Source of the DNA: Candidatus Melainabacteria bacterium
Lineage (GTDB): Bacteria; Actinomycetota; Actinomycetes; Mycobacteriales; Pseudonocardiaceae
DNA: 5,506 nucleotides
NCBI GenBank assembly: GCA_903970565.1
Contig: CAJCJE010000953.1
Span: 1-5,506, forward strand
Reading direction: 5' to 3'
Part shown: positions 5,413 to 5,506 of the stretch, in pieces
Layout: every line of letters starts with the position of its first letter
How positions within the stretch are numbered: position 1 is the first letter of the stretch
Made by a program: the position numbers and the translations under genes
The notes under the pieces: generated by a model
Databases searched by the model: none
What the model was told of the DNA's origin: nothing
What the model saw: only the letters and a program-made list of their open reading frames with translations

Positions 5413-5506
5413 CTAGACCCGCTCGGACCAGGCGCCCTTCGCCCGCAGCACCTCGCGCAGCAGGTCCGGCCGGTCGGACACCAGTCCGTCCACGCCCATG
5501 TCCAGC
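5413..5506 (-). CDS. Glycerophosphodiester phosphodiesterase, C-terminal end only
   Basis: The last 30 residues of a minus-strand gene run in from the right edge and stop at TAG 5415-5413. The segment MGVDGLVSDRPDLLREVL matches the C-terminal end of bacterial GDPD enzymes, where the last barrel strand (GVDG, hydrophobic, SDRPD) closes the TIM barrel. These enzymes hydrolyse deacylated phospholipids to sn-glycerol 3-phosphate and an alcohol. Catalytic residues lie outside the window. It converges on the Rpf-like gene with a 3-bp gap, leaving no room for a terminator between them, so each transcript must end inside the other gene. Confidence 0.82.
   Translation of the reverse strand, partial: LDMGVDGLVSDRPDLLREVLRAKGAWSERV

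Overview
The window is high-GC DNA with actinobacterial gene content and dense, GC-rich codon use. The order lnt - ppm1 - rbpA, the RbpA sequence and a secreted Rpf-type transglycosylase point to a mycelial actinomycete. Pseudonocardiales is my best guess, from overall protein similarity rather than any decisive marker.

Layout, left to right. (1) Positions 2-1946, plus strand: the 3' part of an apolipoprotein N-acyltransferase gene (lnt), then a complete polyprenol-phosphate mannosyltransferase gene (ppm1). Together they serve lipoprotein N-acylation and supply polyprenyl-phosphate mannose for envelope glycosylation. The order matches the domain order of the fused mycobacterial Ppm1 protein, but here the two are separate genes. 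(2) Positions 1957-2007: a perfect 23-bp hairpin between convergent ppm1 and rbpA, an obvious two-way terminator. (3) Positions 2088-2432, minus strand: rbpA, the RNA polymerase-binding activator, preceded by an exact GGAAT-N18-GTT SigR-type promoter. (4) Positions 2433-2705: intergenic DNA with that promoter, a cluster of ATGAC/GTCAT motifs and two hairpins near the end of the next gene. (5) Positions 2706-4130, minus strand: a 12-helix major facilitator of the UMF1/Atg22-like type. (6) Positions 4131-4752: no intact gene; it contains a decayed MarR-family regulator on the minus strand and a short tandem repeat. (7) Positions 4753-5409, plus strand: a secreted Rpf-like transglycosylase with a C-terminal peptidoglycan-binding domain, probably translated from a leaderless or nearly leaderless mRNA. 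(8) Positions 5413-5506, minus strand: the C-terminal end of a glycerophosphodiester phosphodiesterase, convergent with the previous gene and only 3 bp away.

Most of the window is conserved actinobacterial chromosome. The least ordinary part is 4131-5412, where a ruined MarR gene and an apparently intact cell-wall hydrolase gene, divergently arranged, separate the transporter from the phosphodiesterase. I see no phage, IS, CRISPR, tRNA or rRNA feature and no convincing new multi-gene system.
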